Below, in pieces: positions 60,363-64,000 of a DNA stretch of 64,000 nt (position 1 is the stretch's first letter; every line of letters starts with the position of its first letter). Origin of the DNA: Paraburkholderia atlantica (GTDB taxonomy: Bacteria > Pseudomonadota > Gammaproteobacteria > Burkholderiales > Burkholderiaceae); the NCBI RefSeq assembly GCF_009362785.1, contig NZ_WHNQ01000033.1, forward strand, positions 18,377-82,376, written 5' to 3'. The notes under the pieces were generated by a model. The model was not told the origin of the DNA, searched no databases, and saw only the letters and a list, made by a program, of their open reading frames with translations. A program made the position numbers and the translations under genes.

Positions 60363-61361
60363 CTACATGGCAATCGTCTCCAGTTCGAGATCCTCCGTCC
60401 GCTCGCCTAGCATAGACCGAAGATCGCGCTCGATGTGCGCGCACAGCGTCGAAATCGGCACGTCGTTCGCGCTTCCTTCAAACGGATTTTCCGTACTGTC
60501 GCCCACTTGTTCGAGCGAGGTGTACATCCACGACACGGCCACGCTGAACGGCACGACGAGCCATATCATGTTTCCGTGCATAAAGCCGCTCACACTGTCG
60601 TTGAGCCTGTCGAATTCTCGCAGCAAGCCAAACGGAAAAAGCAGGCAAAAGAAGCGGATGAATAGCGCGCACACCGTTGCGTATTGACGGGGATAGGGAA
60701 AGTCCTTCAACTGTTCTGCCTTTGCTTGCAACTCAATGAAATCGCCCAAGGCGCGTTGAAGTTCCAGATAGAACGACGCATGCAGCTTTCCCGCCGCGTG
60801 AAGCTTCTGCAGACATGCGCCTTGGGTGCTTAGCAAGCTTGTCGGGGCGCTCGGGGAATCGAGCGTGTGCTCGGTCTCCAGCACAGTCAAATATTTGCGC
60901 AGCGCTTCTTCGAGACTTTTTTCCCACTCGGGCACCCGGTAGTAACGACGGTATTCGGTATTGAATCGCTTGCTCATGCTTTCCCACACGCGCGGGCGGC
61001 GCAGCGAATAACGCAATGCGGTGAGCCAGGCGAGATGTCGGTCGATCAACTGGCGGCTGGTGCTTTCGTCGTCCAGAAAATCGCGGGAAAGCTGGCCCCA
61101 ACGCCGGCTCGCATTCACAATGCCTGTCCAGATCTCCTGAGCATCCATCGCCCTGTTATAGGTCTGAACATTCTTGAAGCCGACAATGAAGGAGGTGGCG
61201 GTGCCAAGCAGCACGACGATCGTGAGCGGCACTGATAGCCACGTCATGTTGCAAAATTTGAAGAGGATGACGGGCAACGTGCCCCAGATTATGAGGGCAT
61301 AGATTTGCCTTCTCGTCCAGAACAGGAATTCCGATAACTTATAGGATTTGCCGAGGTGCAT
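60363..61361 (-). CDS. Bestrophin-like chloride channel family protein
   Basis: This 332-residue membrane protein of the bestrophin/UPF0187 family has hydrophobic helices near the N-terminus (IYALIIWGTLPVILF, SVPLTIVVLLGTATSFIVGFKNVQTYNRAMDA) and near the C-terminus (CALFIRFFCLLFPFGLL, MIWLVVPFSVAVSWMYTSLEQVGDSTENPFEGSANDVP). The last stretch is the family's signature, where E-x-P-F and DxP occur. Bacterial members are ion channels. ATG 61361 is chosen because MHLGKSYKLSEFLFW begins the family sequence and GAGG precedes it. Confidence 0.85.
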   Translation of the reverse strand: MHLGKSYKLSEFLFWTRRQIYALIIWGTLPVILFKFCNMTWLSVPLTIVVLLGTATSFIVGFKNVQTYNRAMDAQEIWTGIVNASRRWGQLSRDFLDDESTSRQLIDRHLAWLTALRYSLRRPRVWESMSKRFNTEYRRYYRVPEWEKSLEEALRKYLTVLETEHTLDSPSAPTSLLSTQGACLQKLHAAGKLHASFYLELQRALGDFIELQAKAEQLKDFPYPRQYATVCALFIRFFCLLFPFGLLREFDRLNDSVSGFMHGNMIWLVVPFSVAVSWMYTSLEQVGDSTENPFEGSANDVPISTLCAHIERDLRSMLGERTEDLELETIAM

Positions 61362-61980
61362 GGCGTGATTACCTCGTGACGCGGTGAGAGGGTGAGGTGC
61401 GTGACTAAGCCGCTCAACGCATTCCCGATGCACGAACTTGTGCCTTCATCAGGCTGTCGCACGCGTGCGTGTTGCGACATCGCACTTGCAGTTTCCTGTT
61501 GGCGAAATGCGCGACCACCACTGGCGCAAAAATGACAGCACCGAATGGAGCCGCGCATGGCCTACCGCGGTGCGCCGCGTTCGTCTGCGATCGACTCATG
61601 CGTGGACAGTCGCTTGAGGCCTCAAGCAGTCGCTGACCGCCACTCATCTACGCAACAATAAGCGTATGACGCAGCGTTTCAACTACATCCAGCAGTCGAC
61701 CGGCGGCGAGCAGGTTCGATGCGTCGATTCCCGACCTTCTCTAGATTCGCGCTTCACCGACCACCGGAGGAAGCTTTTCGACGTGCACGCGAGAGATGCA
61801 AGCATGCATGGAGAGCGAACTGTGCATCCATCACCTGACGACCCGTGGAGCTACCTCGGACGCGAGGTGGGACTCGCTCGCCGCGCTCATTCTCGTGGGC
61901 GACGAAGTAGCTTCGTCAACGGCATCGATTTGCGTATCGCCGGCCGCATGTCGCTGACGTGAATCCGCGCGGGACGCAGT
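61362..61980. other. Intergenic region upstream of the bestrophin gene
   Basis: About 620 bases. The plus-strand frame 61666-61962 has no family and no Shine-Dalgarno. TACGCAACA occurs at 61649-61657; otherwise nothing recognisable. Confidence 0.4.
61649..61657. promoter_or_regulatory. Shared upstream element TACGCAACA (site 3)
   Basis: Half-site only, about 290 bases upstream of the bestrophin start; the left TGTTGC arm is not conserved here. Confidence 0.3.
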
Positions 61981-62553
61981 TCAGTTCGGGGCACTCTGGT
62001 ACGTTGCGACGTAGCGCGCCTGTGCGACGATCTTGCCGTGCATCTGAAACGCAACGAGCGCCGGACTCGACGCAGCACTGACGTCGATATGTGGCACGTC
62101 AAGTGCGTAGGCAGTGACCACGTAGCGATGCGGCTTGCCTTGCGGCGGACAGGGCCCACCGTACTTTGATATGCCAAAGTCGGTCAGCGTTTCGATGGCG
62201 CCAGCCGGCAGCAGCTGCGCGTTTCCGGAGGCGCCTTTCTGAAGCGACGTCTGCGAGGGCGGTATGTTGGCAACCGCCCAGTGAGTCCAGCCCAGACCGC
62301 CCGTTGGCGCATCGGGATCATGGATGGTCACGACGACGCTGCGGGCTCCGGCCGGCAGGTTCGCCCAGGACACGCGAGGCGACACATTCTCGCCGTGACA
62401 ACCGAATCCGCTGTACACCTGTTCATTCGTGAAGCGGCCATGATCGAGGTCGGCGACTCTGAGGGAAAATGGTTCAGCGGCGGCGACCGCGGGCAGCGTT
62501 GCGAGTAGCGCGCAAACGCAAACAGCTTTTCGTGGCAGGACAAACAGTCCCAT
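61981..62553 (-). CDS. YbhB/YbcL family (PEBP, Raf kinase inhibitor-like) protein
   Basis: This 190-residue exported phosphatidylethanolamine-binding-like protein has signal peptide VLPRKAVCVCALLATLPAVAAA, then GHGENVSPRVSWANLP, VVTIHDPDAPTGGLGWTHWAV and YGGPCPPQGKPHRY, the complete PEBP ligand-site set (DPDAP and GPCPP). ATG 62553 follows CAGGAGGCTGAC. Bacterial members are of uncertain role, perhaps lipid or phosphate ligand binding. A palindrome TGTTGC-N7-GCAACA lies about 100 bases upstream. Confidence 0.88.
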   Translation of the reverse strand: MGLFVLPRKAVCVCALLATLPAVAAAEPFSLRVADLDHGRFTNEQVYSGFGCHGENVSPRVSWANLPAGARSVVVTIHDPDAPTGGLGWTHWAVANIPPSQTSLQKGASGNAQLLPAGAIETLTDFGISKYGGPCPPQGKPHRYVVTAYALDVPHIDVSAASSPALVAFQMHGKIVAQARYVATYQSAPN

Positions 62554-62649
62554 GTCAGCCTCCTGTGAGTTGAGGAAAGTCCAGTGACTTTGCTGCCAGA
62601 CGGTATCGCGCGCCGGTGCACGGCGGAAGTCGGTCCACGGAAACCACTG

Positions 62650-62668
62650 TGTTGCCTCGTACGCAACA
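62650..62668. promoter_or_regulatory. Palindrome TGTTGC-N7-GCAACA (site 4), candidate operator
   Basis: TGTTGCCTCGTACGCAACA, same arms and spacing as site 2, about 97-115 bases upstream of the PEBP start. Confidence 0.5.
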
Positions 62669-62842
62669 AGCACTATTCCGTGGGTGTGGTGCAATTCGAG
62701 AGGGTGCCCGCTCAGTGGGGGATCTGGTCAACGAGGCCAACGGGGCGAGGGCCGATTCCGTTGAATGTGTGCGTATGCGCGCGATCACACAAACTGTGCG
62801 CGGCTCGAAGGAACGATGCGCGGTTGCCTGACGTTCGTATCG

Positions 62843-63220
62843 CTAACTGGAACGCGTGCTCGTCACCGCTTCGATGGCAGCTGTCAGGTCTTTGGCACTC
62901 AAAGGCTTGGTCAGAAACGCCCAGGCGCCGGTGGCTAGCGCTTCCGGCTGCAGTTCAGGCTTCGGGTAGGCGGAGATGAACACCGTGGGTATGCGCCGTC
63001 CGGTTTCGATCAGGCGCAGAGTCAATTCGAAGCCCGACATTCCCGGCATCTGTACGTCCGAAACGATGCAGTCGGGCTGCGTTTCTCCGGTACGGGCCAT
63101 CAGGTCTGCTCCAGACTCGAAGGTCAAGACAACGTAATCGAGCGATCTGAGCAAGCTTGAGAGCCCCGACCGAAACGAGGGATCGTCATCGACGACCCAA
63201 ATTACCTGTGGCGAGCGCAA
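62843..63220 (-). CDS. Single-domain response regulator (receiver only)
   Basis: This 125-residue CheY-like receiver has acidic pocket D11-D13, phosphoacceptor D55 in IVSDVQMPG, S83 in FISAYP at the switch position and K105 in FLTKP. There is no output domain; FixJ-type neighbour suggests it is part of a phosphorelay. TTG start at 63220. It is divergent from the regulator at 63514. Confidence 0.87.
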   Translation of the reverse strand: MRSPQVIWVVDDDPSFRSGLSSLLRSLDYVVLTFESGADLMARTGETQPDCIVSDVQMPGMSGFELTLRLIETGRRIPTVFISAYPKPELQPEALATGAWAFLTKPLSAKDLTAAIEAVTSTRSS

Positions 63221-63513
63221 TTATCTTTCTCCCAGTCCGCGCCGGCTGCGACGGCTTGGCCGCCCTGTCGTGTCTGCGCAAACGAAGAATACCCAACGTA
63301 GAGCCCGGTTGAAAGCATACGCAGGTATATGGAGGGGTTCGTGCGGGTCGTCGTTGAAATGTCGGAGGCGAGTAAGGTATGTGCTTCAGTCGGCGGCGGC
63401 GATGTCGGCCCGGCCTCGCCAGAGTCATACATTTACATTACACTTTGCGAGATAGTCTAAATCTTGATGCCCGACCGATGCGTTGTGCACACCAGTACAG
63501 GAAAGGAACGCGA
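63221..63513. promoter_or_regulatory. Divergent promoter region of two response regulators
   Basis: 293 bases between minus-strand receiver and plus-strand FixJ-type genes. No supported gene; promoters not pinpointed. Confidence 0.4.
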
Positions 63514-64000
63514 ATGGAGAAAAACACCTTTCCAGCCGTGGCTAACACCGACGGAGCAATTGTCTATGTAATCGACGACGATGCGTCGCTTCGCTCGTCG
63601 CTGTCGAGTTTGCTGCGTTCGTGCGGATATTCGGTGCGAACGTTTGAGGGGACCCGGGATTTCATTTCGGCTGAAAAGCCAGGTGTTCCAAGCTGCCTGC
63701 TACTGGACGTTCGCCTGCAGGGGGAGAGTGGTTTGACGTTCCAGTTGAGTGCGAGAAGGCATCAGGTCGACATGCCAATTATCGTCATGACTGCCCATGG
63801 TGATATTGAAATGTCGGTGCAGGCCATGAAAGCTGGCGCCATTGATTTCCTGACCAAACCTGTTCGAGAGCAACGTGTTATCGACGCTGTTTCATCAGCG
63901 ATCGGTCGTCATGCCGAGCAACTGGAGAAATCTCTGACCAGGGTTTCGCTTATGGCGCGTTACGACACGCTGACGGTGCGGGAGCGCGAAGTGATCTGGT
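63514..64000 (+). CDS. FixJ-family response regulator (cut by the window end)
   Basis: This two-domain regulator starts at ATG 63514 with GAAAGGAACGCGA upstream. Receiver (about residues 15-130): acidic pocket D21-D23, phosphoacceptor D65 in LLLDVRLQG, VMTAHGD switch and FLTKPV Lys. At the end the LuxR-type helix-turn-helix begins (DTLTVREREVIW) and is cut at position 64000. FixJ/TodT-type proteins activate transcription when phosphorylated by a sensor kinase, which must lie outside the window. Confidence 0.9.
   Translation, partial: MEKNTFPAVANTDGAIVYVIDDDASLRSSLSSLLRSCGYSVRTFEGTRDFISAEKPGVPSCLLLDVRLQGESGLTFQLSARRHQVDMPIIVMTAHGDIEMSVQAMKAGAIDFLTKPVREQRVIDAVSSAIGRHAEQLEKSLTRVSLMARYDTLTVREREVIW

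Noticed and set aside
61666..61962. Plus-strand 98-codon frame
   Set aside because: No ribosome-binding site, no family, charged low-complexity composition.
1..64000. CRISPR arrays, tRNA or rRNA genes, integrase or phage genes
   Set aside because: No regularly spaced repeats, no cloverleaf with CCA-end context noticed, and no integrase or phage structural motifs in the translations.

Overview
The window looks like a chromosome or megaplasmid segment of a Burkholderiaceae bacterium, most likely Paraburkholderia or Caballeronia. Evidence: high GC with strong G/C wobble bias, three Porin_4-type porins, a Bug/TctC receptor, a DUF4148 protein, DUF3303 and CHRD proteins, and frequent TTG/GTG starts. 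No species marker is present, so this is inference. I see no rRNA, tRNA, CRISPR array, complete insertion sequence or integrase.

Layout. (1) 1-2.5 kb: a porin, a possible structured small RNA on the minus strand, and a dienelactone hydrolase. (2) 3.0-23.9 kb: a large aromatic-catabolic cluster. A GntR/FCD regulator is followed by two divergent transcription units around 9.55-9.81 kb. The leftward unit encodes a phthalate-dioxygenase-type reductase, a LigJ-like amidohydrolase, a LigB-type extradiol dioxygenase, three consecutive RraA-fold aldolases and a flavin reductase. The rightward unit encodes a BNR-repeat protein, a group D flavin monooxygenase, a small conserved protein, a phthalate-type Rieske oxygenase, two LigI-like amidohydrolases and a zinc-ADH-like protein. 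After an internal terminator come a VanA-like Rieske oxygenase, an FAD dehydrogenase, an MFS carrier, a muconate-cycloisomerase-like enzyme and two tandem pairs of DoxX-like plus tiny membrane proteins. (3) 24.3-37.5 kb: transport and sensing genes: two porins, an NTF2-like/DoxX-like pair, a TRAP receptor next to an MFS gene, a Bug receptor, a MarR regulator, a chemoreceptor and a third DoxX-like/tiny-protein pair. An IS3-like transposase fragment lies among them. (4) 37.7-51.9 kb: ordinary GC-rich genes: AraC regulator, M20 amidohydrolase, O6-alkylguanine transferase, LRR-kinase, several ABC receptors, LysE, Nudix, IlvD, a diguanylate cyclase, CHRD and cytochrome b. A permease pseudogene and a kinase fragment are also present. 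(5) 52.2-64 kb: a second diguanylate cyclase, a TPS-domain/GLUG exoprotein, and a set of minus-strand genes (MBL hydrolase, alpha/beta hydrolase, bestrophin, PEBP) that share an upstream TACGCAACA element, then a divergent pair of response regulators; the right-hand one is cut by the window end.

How the genes may work together (inference): the flavin monooxygenase with its reductase, and the two Rieske oxygenases with the PDR-type reductase, would hydroxylate and/or demethylate an aromatic acid. The LigB-type enzyme would open the ring, and LigI/LigJ-like amidohydrolases plus RraA-type 4-carboxy-4-hydroxy-2-oxoadipate aldolases would funnel it to pyruvate and oxaloacetate. This resembles the gallate/protocatechuate-4,5 route. 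The substrate is not readable from sequence. The most unusual element is the DoxX-like + about 60-residue membrane protein module, present three times.
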